Shown one piece after another: positions 12,324 through 24,555 of a stretch of 64,000 bases of DNA. The notes below the pieces were generated by a model. That model had not been told where the DNA came from, did no database searches, and was given only the letters and a program-made list of their open reading frames with translations. A program made the position numbers and the translations under genes. The first letter of the stretch is position 1. Each line of letters starts with the position of its first letter. This stretch comes from Primula veris (lineage: Eukaryota > Streptophyta > Magnoliopsida > Ericales > Primulaceae), in assembly GCA_963682055.1 (NCBI GenBank), contig OY821747.1, positions 16,728,258 to 16,792,257 on the forward strand. The letters are read 5' to 3'.

Positions 12324-12991
12324 CCAGTCCATATCGTCATTGTAACGGCTGTCATCGGAAATGGTGACACAATCTCATCGATGTAAGTCCCTGGGACCCG
12401 GACGTGGTGGGTGTCATAACCTCACCATCATCTGGTACAGATCAGTAGATATTAAGTTTGTCTCAGAACGAGCACAAATCGGTTGTAGAACGAGCCAAGA
12501 CTGAAGACAAATCAAAATCGAATAACTAGTTGTGTATGTGATGCTTCCAAATGGAGTTGGGTTCTACCCAAGTTGATTACAATACATTTAAGAAATCGTT
12601 TTGTCAAATTATAAAATTGAAATTCTGTCCTGAGTTCGATATTACCACACTAGCATACAATCCCATGTTAGTGGTAAATGCTAGTTCATAAAAACTATAC
12701 TTTTTTTGTTTGTAAAATGATGAAAGATGTTATTTGTCACTGTTACTAAATAATTTGAGCATAATCGGCTCAGAGCCGAGTTTCATTCATCCAGATTTTG
12801 GCGCCAGTCCAGAAACATCACCGTAATGGTTATTGTATAGGAGAAGGTGGCACAATCCCATGTATGCATTCCCCTGGGACCCAGAAATGGTGGGTGTCAT
12901 AACCTCACCATCGTCTGGTACAGATAAGTAGTATCAGGTTTGTCTCGGGATCAGCTCAGTTTGAAGACCTGACACAATCAAATAATTAGGT
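12324..12991. repeat. Two copies of a ~200-bp unit, 480 bp apart
   Basis: Unit 1 (12324-about 12535) and unit 2 (12804-about 12991) share CCAGTCCA, GGTGGGTGTCATAACCTCAC, ATC(A/G)TCTGGTACAGAT and AGGTTTGTCTC. Differences are scattered, so the duplication is old. No open frame is shared. The unit could be a decayed transposon piece or an old exon duplication. Confidence 0.75.
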
Positions 12992-13024
12992 TTTCAATGA
13001 ATAGTAGTCCTGTTTTTCCTAAGC

Positions 13025-13770
13025 ATGGAAATAGTAGACTACTTTAACGAAGATAGAGAGAGTTTCGTAAAGAAGACGGCGGTTACCGTAAGAGTATCAT
13101 GAGATGAGCAGAAGCTGGTAGCTTGTGTGGTTCCGACTACTTAAAAGAAGAAGAAGATTGGTAAATTAGTTAACAACCCGAATCATGATAGGGATTGATG
13201 CTTATCGGATCCGAATCGATTGTTTGCGTGAATTTAGTCTCCTTGCCTTTTTTTTTTTTATTGACGATTATGTTTACTTTGAAGTGTTAAATTATTTTGA
13301 TCGACACTTCACACATTTATTTGACTTTTCCGAGCCTTACAAATCACTAAACTTCACTTTTGGCCCCATCATTTGACATCTTCATAGTTTAAATGTGGCA
13401 AAGGGAGGGAAATGTGTCTTGAAAACAAACCGAGTGCAATAAAAGAAAATTCTGTCCCGAAATTGGATAATTCCTTTGAAGTTATGGCAAGTCATGGTGA
13501 TGAAACAAGAAGAGAAGAAATTGGGGTTCCCGGACATGGAGTATTGCAGGGAAACATATTTTGTAGGGAAAGTGTTATGCATTCGCTAACACCACTTGAC
13601 TCATTTGAGATGCTAGACGCCTAGACAACAGTGATATAGTAGGAAAAGAAAATAACTCTTTTGGGGGTGAAAATAGACTCGGGCCTTCTGGCCTTGAACA
13701 GAAGGAAAATCTGAACTCGAGTGCTGTTAAGTTTTGGTTTACCAGCGGTGGAAAATGATTCCAATGGGGC
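13025..13770 (+). pseudogene. Unrecognised coding-like relic
   Basis: I do not recognise this. Three short frames in sequence look coding-like in composition: 13025-13099 (METIVDYF-like start, acidic/basic), 13412-13624 (ending SFEMLDA) and, after a +1 shift, 13626-13758 (GKENNSFGGENRLGPSG, then FWFTSGG and a stop). GC content is slightly higher than in the flanks. It may be a gene fragment with frameshifts or the remains of exons between PMD and SGS3. Confidence 0.25.
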
Positions 13771-14402
13771 AAAGGTGAGTCATGAACTCATGATGGGGCA
13801 GATAGTAGTCAAGAAAATTTTGATTTAGAGAAGAAACCGGTCTTATGACTCCTATCTGATGCGTTGAGTACAGAGGTTCCCACTATAGCATCCAATTTAT
13901 TATTCACATTCAATGCCATATCAAGGCTCTACATTTGCTTTTAAAGAGGACATTCGATGACTTCGGAAGGTCTATGTTAAGCAGGAAAGAAAATTTACCC
14001 TAATTTCATCAGAAAGAAGTCATTTTCTTTTCTTTAAAAAAGGACGGAAACTTCCTCTTGTCGAAAATTACCCAGCATATACGAGAGGAACCAATAAAAT
14101 GATGGAAAATCATAAACAAACACCACTCACAGTATACCATATATATACATCTTTATGTATATATATGTATACAAACAGTGCAAAATAATTCAAGAATCGC
14201 CAAAACAACCTCAGAAAGGTGCCGAGCTTAAATTGTATGGGTTTTTTAAAGTACCATTAGAGAATTCCATCAAGAAAGTCGACCAAATCGTTCTGAAAGG
14301 ACAGAGAACTGTACTTAAAAGGAAATTAATACTAGTCTGATAGAAGATTGCCTACACGGGCAATATAGGTTGCCCACTATTTCCTCACCAACATCTTTCC
14401 CT

Positions 14403-17400
14403 TTACTGTGAGTGGTGGGAGGTGTACTTATCCATGAGCTGGTTGAGTTGAGAATCAATCTTTTTCTCCAGCTCAACCTCTTCATCATAATGTCTTTTCT
14501 TCATTGCAGCTCTCTCTTCCTCATAAATTTTCACCAGATCGTCTCTCTCCACAACAAACTCGTCCATTTCTTTGTCCTGAGATTTTATGAAATTCTGAAC
14601 TTCGTCATCCCTACAAAAATGCCAAGCAGCATATACAGGATTAATTGAAAATAAAGAGATGTGTGCGTAACTAACTAAAACACGCCAAAAGGAAACTCTG
14701 AAACTAAATTTAGGGAGGAATAAGAAGCAAAAAATTAACAAGTCGCCCGGTTTGGTGGCACTATAGCCAAAACTGTAATATCAATAAAGCCAGTAAAATT
14801 ATTGACAGAAAATGCCAGAATTGTTAAAACAGAATCCATCAAGACGCTATTCTGGTACCTTCCGCATTATGAATGCTTAAGCAAACGTGTAAGGTTATCA
14901 CTGAAAAAGCTATATATAGCTTATAGCTGTCAAACTAGTGCACCTTCTGCATAATGAACAATGCTAACTTTAGCTTAAAGTTATAAACAAGCAAATTATC
15001 TGGGATACCTCAGGTTGGGTAACAAAAATAGAAAATCAGCTCAAAGATTTGAGTACAAAAGTGAAATTAAACGTTGTTTTGCCCGATCAAATTACTTATT
15101 ATGGCAACTTCATCAAATTCAGGCAGTTGCTGCAATTTTATTTTACAGAGGCTGAATTGAAGTACTTGAGAAAATGCAAATGTTTATTGACAAAAAACAT
15201 AGACCTTGTGAAGAAAAAAAAACGGACAGGAAGTTTACCTTCTTGCTTTCGATTGCTTCACTTTTTGACGCTCTTCCTGCTGTAATATCTCAAAGCTCTC
15301 AGCCTTTTTGTCCCTTTCATCATGGATGTTTTTCAGCTGATTCTTAAAAAAATCCTCTTGGAAGTCCATCTAAATAAAACAAGAAAAAAAAGTAAAAACC
15401 ATAAAACAAACAAAAGAGGCATTTAGAACAAAAGAAAACTCAGGAGCAAAGACAAAAGAACAAAAGGAAATACCAAAATGAAATTAGAAAAACACTGAGC
15501 AAGTATTTTAAAGTTATGGCGTCAAACAACTTAACAGGAAGATTTGACATTTAGAACCAGGTTCAGAATTAAATAAAAATATATCCATATCTAAGATACA
15601 CTAGTTAATAGTATGATTACTACCATCTCTGAAAAACCTAACACTAGGGTTTAAAAAATGTGGTGCCAATTGAAGTGAATATAAACCTAATCAAGTGGTG
15701 TTTACAGAATGTAGAGCTAATATGTTTACTACCCAAATAACTGCATATAGCTGTTAGGTCGGTCATGGTGAATCCAAAAATAGATTTTAACTACAAGAAT
15801 AAGATGCAAGGCAAAACACAGAGAGCCGCTATACATGCCATCTGAAATCCCAATGCTAAACAAAACAGATTACATGAAAACATCAAGGGCAACATCGTAG
15901 GAAACTATGAGTGTATGACTTGTGTAACCCACTGTAACAGGAAAGAGGTTAAAACAATAATTTATCCTTGTTCTATTCTCTATATCAGATCTGTTAAATG
16001 AAGTTGCTGTTACCTCTTGTTTGTTTTGCTCATGATGAACTTTGCTTCTTTGTCTAACAATACGATTTTCCTCCAAAGTTTTGCGCAGCTTTTCTGAAAC
16101 TAACCCAAAAGACTCCTCAAGGGCTTTGGAATGCTTTTTCTCTTTAGCTACTCTGTCCTTGAACCAAACCAGCTGCTGATTATCTTCACTCATTTGCTTC
16201 AGCTCACTTACAACCTTTTCTTGGTACGACTTCATTTCATACTTCAGTCTTGCTTTCACTACAAAAGAGATGTCATGCCAGGTATTATATGAAATGTCAA
16301 TTCATCAAAACCTAAGCCTTGTTTGGTTGTAGTTTATAGCTTAGCTACTGGTTAAACAGCTTATGAGCTTAGCTTGTCTACTCATGTGGCCTAATAATGA
16401 TAATCTAGATTCTAGAATCTGCGAAATAAAAAAAAAATCTAGTTTATTTACTGAAATAAAACCACCTTATATTTATTACTAAAACCTTCAACCAAACAAG
16501 CTTTAAATTTTAAGCTTAGTTCTTTAGCCTTGTCTGGTTGCAGCCTTTAAGCCCATTTTTCTTAGCTTTGTATTCTATTGCTAGGTTGTGTTTAGTTGAG
16601 CAGATTCAAAGCCAAGTTTCTCTGAATTTTTGGCTTGAAAAGATACAGAATTTAAGAAGCTGCATGAACCCAACATTTCTCAACCTTTAGAAAATCCAGC
16701 TAATACGCTTTAAAGGTGCAATCAAACAAGCATCTAATTTCATGTCTTGCCCTGATAAGTAGAAACCAAACCTTGGGTGTGTTGATTGAAGTAATCCAGG
16801 TCGTCTTTCTCTGCCATGTAACCGTACAGCTGGCGGTTTCCACCGGCATTGTATAGAACTCGGCGACTCTCCCAAGCTTTCCTGTCGGTTCCTTGTTCCT
16901 CAAAATGGCTGTTTAGACGTTCAGCTTCCAAGTAACCGATAGCGGAGCTTTCAAAGATGAGAACACTCATACCACGGTGCCCCTGCGGACCATAGGAGTG
17001 ACGAGCCTTCACTGCAGCATATGAACTGAAATAATCAAGAAGCTCCTGATTTCCCATGCCAATCCACTGCAACACACCATTTTCGGCATTAGGTTTGTGT
17101 TTCAAAGTTTTTGAAAAAAACAGAAATGTAGCTAAAACATTTCTATAAGAGGTTCACTAAAGCATAAGCATCGACGTGTAAAGAGTGTCTTTTTCATGAA
17201 ATCAGATTCATATCCACCAAAATACATTATAGCTTCCAATGCCTAAAGAGAAATTGTGTAATTTAATCCATTAAGTTCAGAACTTAAAGCCATTAAACGT
17301 ATACCATGATTAATTGGAATAAAGTAAAAAATAATCCGTAGGTATAAATACCCCGGTGATTACCCCGCACACTATAAACTTATATCAAAATTTTGCACAA

Positions 17401-20400
17401 GAGATCCATGAAGTTGTCAAAATCATTAATAAGTTCCTCATTCCAATCAGCACATGCCACATGATTCGGTGCATTAATTATGTGCAAGTTCCTGGTACAA
17501 GTATCATTTTTCTTTGATATATAAGGACTAATGTATAAATAGAAATAAAGAAGTTATAGACTGTTTTTAAATTCATAAAATAGAGGCTTGCTTGGCAGCA
17601 ACTTCAAGTGAAGAAGTGTAATGAACGTAGTTTGAGGGAGAAAAAGACATATGGAGAAGGTTAAGGGTTGGCTATAGAGTAATTGAGAACTATATGAGCG
17701 TTAGTGCAGATTATGGAAAGTTAAGGGGGCTCTTTTGTAATTAATAAAAATGCTAGTAGCAGTATAAGTAGTCTTCTTATCATAGACATGGGAGGGGGAA
17801 AAAGATGAGTGAATTTTTATTATGTTAATTTATGTGTTTTTCTTATTAGAACTTTAAATTCCTGCACTTTTATCTTGTACCTTCTCTTTCTTTAAATCTT
17901 TTAGATCAATCATAAACCCAAAAAAATCCTACCAAACAAGCTACTGTTTCTCTGCGTTTTTACACTAAAAGCTCATATTTGACTTGAATTAGCTGAGATA
18001 GTGATTGGGTTTGTTAGAAGTGGTACCAGAGCATTGATCCTGCTTATATTCACACTTTCGCCCCATTTAGATTAGATATTATGGAGTATTCAATTTGGGG
18101 AGATCAATTTGAAAATAGTATCTGGAATGGGAAAAAATTCGAACCGCCAAGTGTTCGATGAAATGCCCCAGGCAAATATGTACCAAATACCTCTTCAGCC
18201 TGAAACTATGGGAGAAATATTTCGAAGTATAGATTTAGTTGATAAGCCTGGATTAGGTAAAGCCTGTAATGAGATAGGTGTAATCGAGAATAATGAAGTA
18301 ATTGATGGTAGTATTCTTTATGATGGTAATGAATTTATGAAAGATGTAGTAGTAGAGTGTGGAAGAAGCTGGTGTTTATGAGAAGTGGATCCGAGAAAAT
18401 GATCATACCAGAACAAGCCCAACAACTGTTGAAAAATTAACCAACAAATTTGTAAGTTCGGATAGCGTAGAAAATAATATCGACAGCTCAATGGAAAATG
18501 GCTACAAGATGTTAGATGAAACGATTGTTGAAACGATTCAATCCGATATAGCCAAGACTTCTGCACTGGCACCCCTCAAGCACAAGGTCTCCGACGAAAT
18601 ACCAGCAAGTTTCATAATTTCGAGCGAAGATGCAGATTCAGTTTCTTGTGATATTTACCTAGAAAAATCAGCCTCCAACGATCCCACGAGCAGCTTCAAC
18701 TGTCATTCCAACATCTTCCCTTATTGGAAAGGACTATCGCATCAACAGACCATGGTAACTAGTTTTCTATTTACTCGAATGGAGAATAGTTTACATGATC
18801 ATGTGTTCGTACAACACATGTACAAGTTTTTGGAACAAGCAAAGTTTATAGTTTCACGGAGAAACCCCATGGTAACTAGTTTCCTTTGGAAAGAAGTGAT
18901 CAAATTAAATGGATCTCTTAAGGTTTCAACAAAAAGCGATGAGAATAAGAAAGGAGGGTTGTTAATTAACATGTGTTCTATGGAAGTTCTACCTTTAAAC
19001 TGCGTGTACAAGGTTTCTTTACATGTCAAGAGAGGGATGAGAATTTAAAAAGCACAGGTTGGGAAGAGATTTTAATTGAGGAGGCCACCAAGCTGCTAGT
19101 CTACAGAAACCACACTGTGATGTTGACCAAATGCTTAATCACTTGGGCATTAAGGCGGGTCTTTTTTTAACAAGAGTACAAGGAAGAAAAGGTAAGCACA
19201 AAGGCGGAGTATTCACGAGAGCTGTGTTACGCAAGGAATTTCGCAGCATGCATCCAAGCTACATGCTTCTTAAAATGCGCCTCCACCTTGAGGGCAAGGT
19301 GGATTTTTAAGAGCGGTGGAATGTAATGAACGTAATTTGAGGGAGAAAAAGAGATATGGAGAAGGTTGAGGGTTGGCTATAGAGTAATTGAGAACTATAT
19401 GAGCCTTGGTGCAAATTATGGAAAGTTAAGGGGGCTCTTTTTTAATTAATAAAAATGCTAGCAGCACTATAAGTAGTCTTCTTATCAGAGACATGGGAGG
19501 GGGGAAAAGATGAATGAATCTTTATTATGTTAATTTATGTGTTCTTATTAGAACTTTAAATTCCTGCACTTTTATCTTGTACTTTCTCTTTTCTTTAAAT
19601 CTTTTAGATCAATCATAAACCCAAAAAAATCCTACCAAACAAGTACTGTTTCTCTGCGTTTTTACACTAAAAGCTCATGTTTGACTTGAATTAGCTTGAG
19701 ATAGTGATTGGCTTCGTTACAAGAAGCTGGGCGCTTGCTTAAGTTCTTTTCTACAGTAACATTTTCAAACCAAAATCTAGATTAAGAACTCAGCTGGTCA
19801 ACCAAATACAGTATATAGAACTGTAAAGTAAAAAAAACAAAAAAGTGAGCTATAAAGGTCCAAGTGGAATTAGCAGTTACCTTGTCATTGTCATCTTGCT
19901 CTAGCTTGGTGTTCATTATCACAACCATGGGCGGCCAAATAATCTCACGATCTTTTAGGGTTTCTTTTAAGCCTTTCCATTTCCCAAACGCTTCCCCAGC
20001 TGGAATCACTGATGTACCCCTCCTTCTCAGCTCTTCATCAAGCAACTCAGCAAGCTCTCTATGAAGCCTGACCCTTTTAGACCCTATGGTCTTAGCATGT
20101 GTCATGAGGGGCTGTAAACCACGGTACCAGTCAATGGACCCCGGCCCGTTTTGACATGCTGGACAATGCCATTGCCTAGCTGGCTCGTTAATTTCCTCCA
20201 CAGTCAGTTTATCCAGCATTGTGAAAAAGGTTTTTAGCCATCTGTTCTGTTTACGTGACTCGAAGCTTTGAGCACTTGAATCAGAGTCAAATTCGTCTGA
20301 CAACAGCTCGTCATCCGATTCAACTGCATCAGAGTCATCATCATCATTATCAATATAATCATCTTCAACAGGATAGGGTTCCACGTCATTGCTTCCTACG

Positions 20401-21638
20401 CCATCTTGAGCAGGACGATTAGTAGCACCTGCATCACCAATGATTTACAATTGAGTTTCCTATTTCATTTTCTTTATTTAAGATTTAAAAGTACAGGTGA
20501 AGTACAAAAATAGTCCTTGTAAACAGACTTTTTTTTTAGTTTGAGCTCATAGTTTAAATTGCAACACTTACAATCACAATATTTTAGGTAGAATATCTAT
20601 TTGGTCTACAGTTTCATTCGGGGCGATCTTTGCCGCCGTTGTTTAAGAATGTTAAATTTAAAAGTGCTTCCATTTATAAACCCAAAGTCATAGATTTACA
20701 CAAAGGTCCCAATGTTTAATACCATTGGTCCCCATAGGAAGGACCATGGGGCCACCTGTGTGTAACTTGCTTAAATTATGAGTAGCAATACTGTTTAAAA
20801 ATTTAACTATGAGACTAAATTGAAATTTCCTCTCTAAGTATGTTGGACCCTTAAAGTAACTGAGGGTTCTCAAAGTCAAGTTTTTTAGTTTATTCTTCTA
20901 ATTTTGTAACTAGTGTTGTTATCTGTTATGGCACTCAAATTTGTTGTAATTGTGTTATTAAAAAAAGCTTAAAATAGTGAAATGTGAAGAGATTAGAAGA
21001 GTTAGGAAAGTTCAGGACCCTAAAAGATCTAACATAAACCAAAGTTAAAGGTCTTGGTTGTGCAGCTTTTAGCAAACAAGCTGTTTTATCTTTTCTAGGC
21101 TAAGAACGAGTAGGGTTTATACAGCTTAAAAAATCTAGTTTTTGAAGCCAAAAAGACAGAAAAAAGTTGTAACTTTTAGGTTCATCAACCAGACACTATC
21201 TTTAAGGTTGGTATCCAAACAAGGCCAAAGTGACATAAACAGAAGAAAAGCTGAAATTGGTAGCAAATGCACAGTACCTGCCCTAGCATTCCAATTCCAA
21301 CCGTGCTCTAGAGGGGCAGCAATTGCAGGATTGTTAGGAAAACCTCTACCAGTCGGTAACTGAGGAGGTCTAACGTTTCCTCCTCTACCACCAGACCCCA
21401 TCTGTGGCCAAGCACTTGCGGCAGGAGCCTTGCCAGAGTTATTATTTCCGCCATGCGGAGCAGGCTGGCCCCATGCTCGAGGAGCGTTATTCTGTTGGGC
21501 CCAAGGTCTGTTTGAAGAGCTGTTAGCAGGTTTGTTTTTCGATTTCCTCACAGAAACTTCCCAGGGACCTTCTTCTGATCCCAGACCGATATCTGCAACA
21601 CCATCGCTTATTTGATCCACACCTTTCCTTGAACTCAT
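14403..21638 (-). CDS. SGS3: SUPPRESSOR OF GENE SILENCING 3
   Basis: SGS3 binds dsRNA with a 5' overhang and works with RDR6 in cytoplasmic siRNA bodies to make secondary and trans-acting siRNAs. Six exons on the minus strand: 21278-21638, 19881-20428, 16772-17066, 16014-16258, 15239-15369, 14403-14610. All junctions are GT-AG and in phase, giving 595 residues (Arabidopsis SGS3 is 625). Order: Gly/Asn/Pro-rich N-terminus starting MSSRKGVDQISDGVADIGLG; acidic stretch (YIDNDDDDSDAV); zf-XS zinc finger (CPAC at about residues 209-212, His about 231); XS RNA-binding domain about 283-400 (IIWPPMVVIMNT, GPQGHRGMSVLIFESSAIGY); XH-less C-terminal coiled coil (KDRVAKEKKHSKALEE to EVELEKKIDSQL). All key domains look intact, so the gene is probably functional. 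Introns 1, 2 and 3 carry transposon-like sequence; intron 2 holds a complete LTR element in antisense. The gene is convergent with the PMD gene. A 5' UTR intron is possible but not resolved. Confidence 0.96.
16317..16503. mobile_element. Possible hAT-type MITE in SGS3 intron 3
   Basis: GCCTTGTTTGGTTG at the left and CAACCAAACAAGCTTT at the right are inverted and enclose about 180 bp of AT-rich sequence with repeated AGCTTA motifs. That is typical of small hAT-like MITEs. No convincing 8-bp duplication was found. Confidence 0.45.
17617..18018 (+). repeat. 5' LTR of the SGS3-intron element
   Basis: 402-bp LTR beginning TGTAATGAACGTAG and ending GTTTGTTAGA. The terminal CA has become GA here, but is intact in the 3' LTR. 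Confidence 0.93.
18021..18032 (+). promoter_or_regulatory. Primer-binding site (tRNA-iMet type)
   Basis: TGGTACCAGAGC lies two bases after the 5' LTR and differs by one base from the canonical TGGTATCAGAGC. It marks the start of minus-strand cDNA synthesis in this element class. Confidence 0.9.
18081..19048 (+). pseudogene. Unrecognised ORFs of the SGS3-intron LTR element
   Basis: Three overlapping frames read forward. One starts at ATG 18081 (MEYSIWGDQFENSIWNGK, stop near 18158). A second runs 18109-18381 (MPQANMYQIPLQPETMGEIF). A third runs about 18359-19048 (RENDHTRTSPTTVEKLTNKF, then SFIISSEDADSVSCDIYLEK, FVQHMYKFLEQAKF). They probably formed one reading frame before frameshifts. I see no gag zinc knuckle, protease DTG or RT motif. 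The octamer-like MVTSFL appears twice. It may be a very diverged gag or a captured host fragment; I do not assign a function. Confidence 0.5.
19322..19721 (+). repeat. 3' LTR of the SGS3-intron element
   Basis: 400-bp LTR, TGTAATGAACGTAA to CTTCGTTACA, preceded by the purine-rich AAGAGCGGTGGAA that can serve as polypurine tract. Followed by the AGAAG target duplication. Confidence 0.93.
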
Positions 21639-22720
21639 TGCAGCTTAGACTTATTTGCTGTTTTATCCGATATTAAAATATCAGAACAAGTTACATGGAA
21701 AAACACCATAATGTAGAGCAATGCCAGGCTAGGTAGTAAAAGACTTTTCTAGAAGTAATAGGAAAAAGAAATACTTGCAGAAAATTTACAAAAACATGAA
21801 TCATAAAACCAACTTGTGTCAGGGAAAAGGAAACCCAGGTAGGACAATGTCATGAAAATATATCCTAACAGAAACAGGTATGTCAATTTTATATCGGAAA
21901 AAAATTTGTTTAATATACTCTCAACTATTTGCTTTTTAGTACCTAACCCTTTTTTACCAATTTGGATCTCAACCTACTTTATTTCATTCAATTAGAAGGG
22001 GTCTGACAGCAAAAAATTGGCACATAGTCACTATATCTCAAGTTCAAAATCTATTTCTTACGGATGTTAATGGAATTGCACTTCCTATTTGTTAGGTTGG
22101 AACACGTGAGTACAAGTCGTCAATTTCTTTAACACCAGCCCTCCCTAACGGATGAAAATAGGTAGATGGGGAACTAAACTAGTAAAACTTAAAAGGTTGA
22201 GATAGTAAAAAACCTTTTTACCATTTGATATCTACGTGTTTTTAAAAAATAATAAAGAAATAATGAAGAATATTTGAAACTAAATAGTATTACTGAACAT
22301 AATAAATGAATAGGATGGGTGGCATGAAAGCAAGTTTATCTGCACTCGGAAACATTAATTCATAGTACAACAACATATTTTCACTTTCGCTTGTCAGTGA
22401 AATAGCTTCCAGTTTGGAGTAAGAAAAAAAAAATTTAACAATCATAGCAACAAAGATTTTAAGGCACCAAAACGTTGAACACATTTTTAGAAAACTGCTC
22501 AGAAAAAAGATATCTAGTTATCTGTTTAGTGCTGCAAATTCTAGTTTAGAAACCCATTCTGTTAAGTACTCACATTACTAACCAAACTTAACAAGACATC
22601 AAGACATATTCGTTGGTCCTCATAAAGACAAAATGAAGGAGCTAAACCTAGACTTAAAATAATGCGATAATTTGATGAAAGAAAACTTCTAAAGGACTTT
22701 CATAGAACTTGATCGAAATG
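21639..22720 (-). other. SGS3 5' region
   Basis: Upstream of the SGS3 start codon. TTCTGATATTTTAATATCGG and a possible acceptor (TCTAAG) a few bases before the ATG leave room for a 5' UTR intron. A pair of inverted TACTCTCAACTATTT / GTTGAGATAGTAAA motifs near 21910 and 22195 may bound a small decayed MITE. No gene is seen. Confidence 0.35.
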
Positions 22721-23765
22721 AAATCTCCTAAAAACATTTAACATCTAAGGTACTTGGAGAAAAGTCATGTTCATCTACTTTGAGGAAAGCACAAGTACAT
22801 TCTGAGATGAGAAACTATTCCTATATGGCATATATGGCTAAAGTTTTAACAACTGACAGGGCCGTGTTTTCAGAAAATAGGACAAACAAAGTAGGACGTG
22901 TGCACTTGACATCGTAATTTCTTTTTTATACTTAGTAATAAGATAACCAAGGCATTACGGGCATCAAACAACATAGTCATTTCTAAAAGTATAAAGAGAC
23001 GAACATATTATCATAAACTACTTTCCCACGATTATTAAGCCAAAGAACAAGCAAAAATTTTACACAATTTAGTCTCATTCTGCTACAAAATTTCGTAGGA
23101 ACGGTCTCAACAAACACACGTGAGAGCATTAAAACATATTTTTAAAAAGAATTTCCGAGACAATCCAGAACATGAGCAAATATTATCTGGTCAAACATTG
23201 AGATAAAACAAAGTCCATAATAATACATAATCAGTCTACAAAAAGCGTCATTTAAGTAACAAAAATTAAATCTCCTAAAAACATTCAACATCTAAGCCAC
23301 ATGGAGAAAAGTCATATTCATCCACTTTGAGGAAAGCAAAAGTACATTCTGAGATGAGAAACTATTTCCATATGCTTAAAGTTTTAACATTGCGATTCTA
23401 AAAAACAGCACAAACAAAGTAGGACGTGTACACTAGACGACTAAGTATCTTTTATCATAAAACTACTTTTCCACAATTATTAAAACTAAGCACAAGAAAA
23501 TCTTATATATATTTCAGTCTCATTCTGCGATAAAGTTTTGTAGAAACGGTCTCATCAAACAAAAGTGAGAGCATTAAAACATATTTTCAAAAAGAATTTG
23601 CGAGACAATTCAGAACATGAGCTAATATTATCTGATCTCATATTGAAACACCGCAAAGTCCATAGAAATACAAAATCAGTCTACCAACGGCAATTGGTAA
23701 CACCAAATTTTGCACAAGTAATTATACAAAAACATCATTTTACTTACAAAAATAGCTGTTTATGT
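22721..23765. repeat. ~547-bp tandem duplication upstream of SGS3
   Basis: Copy 1 starts at 22721 and copy 2 at 23268, both with AAATCTCCTAAAAACATT. Both contain TTTGAGGAAAGCA(C/A)AAGTACAT, AGTAGGACGTGT and AGAGCATTAAAACATATTTT blocks in the same order. Indels of up to about 100 bp separate them. No open frame. Confidence 0.85.
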
Positions 23766-24235
23766 GACTGAACCGTAAAAAATAAAACATAACATACATA
23801 CGTAACCTAGACATGACTTAACTTATCAATACAAGTCACTTTGAAGTCAAGCAATCCAAACTCTATGAAGTTAAACAAATACTACTCAAATTGTAAAACG
23901 TAAACAATAATTCGTATGACGATTGCTCGAAGGGACAGATAAATACATACCAACAACAAATCTTACAAATAAATTTTTAAATCCAGGCAAAAGGAAAACA
24001 TGTGAATAATAAAACTTGTATCTCATAATCCCTAAAATTACTCTGAATAAAAAAATCTTATACTTAACCAGAAGGTGATAATGATGTGTGTATATATATA
24101 TATATTATTTTATTTTAAATATTTTTTGATCCTTAAACCTAGATAACTCTCTCAAACAAATGCTTCAGCTATCAAAATGAGAAAATCGCCAACTTATTTA
24201 AACCTTAAATTAAAAACATGGGGAAAACAAATTTC

Positions 24236-24555
24236 TATATTTATACCTACATTTACTCTCTCAAAAATTTCGCAAAACAAAGACAGAAAAGGATAGAAAA
24301 ATAAAATCTAAAAATTTCAGAAAACAGAGACAAAAAATAAAATAAAAGTACAAAAGCTGAGATATATCAACAACATCAACAAATCCAAAAAAAAATATCA
24401 GAATAATTTATATATTTATACCTACATTTACTCTAAAAATATCGCATAACAGAGACAAAAAAGGAAATAAAAATAAAATCTCAAAAAATTCACAAAACAT
24501 AGAAGAAAAATGAAAAATAAAAAAAGTAAAAAGCGGAGATATATCACACCTTCAG
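24236..24555. repeat. ~176-bp tandem duplication
   Basis: ATATTTATACCTACATTTAC begins at 24236 and again at 24412. Both are followed by TCGCA(A/T)AACA(A/G)AGACA and end near GCTGAGATATATCA / GCGGAGATATATCA. A diverged two-copy repeat with A-rich filling. Confidence 0.75.

Larger units (their letters stand above)
17617..19721 (+). mobile_element. Small non-autonomous LTR retrotransposon, antisense in SGS3 intron 2
   Basis: Two near-identical LTRs flank 1.3 kb of internal DNA. The LTRs start TGTAATG and end TTACA (TTAGA in the 5' copy). AGAAG flanks both outer ends (17612-17616 and 19722-19726), a perfect 5-bp target duplication. A tRNA-iMet-type primer-binding site follows the 5' LTR. Reading the LTRs side by side I count roughly 18 substitutions and 4 short indels over 400 bp, so the insertion is moderately old. 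There is no RT, integrase or protease. At 2.1 kb it is larger than typical TRIMs and much smaller than LARDs. It is transcribed (if at all) opposite to SGS3. Confidence 0.95.

Noticed and set aside
21142..21615. Plus-strand ORFs over SGS3 exon 1
   Set aside because: Shadow frames of the GC-richer SGS3 exon; no homology or start context.
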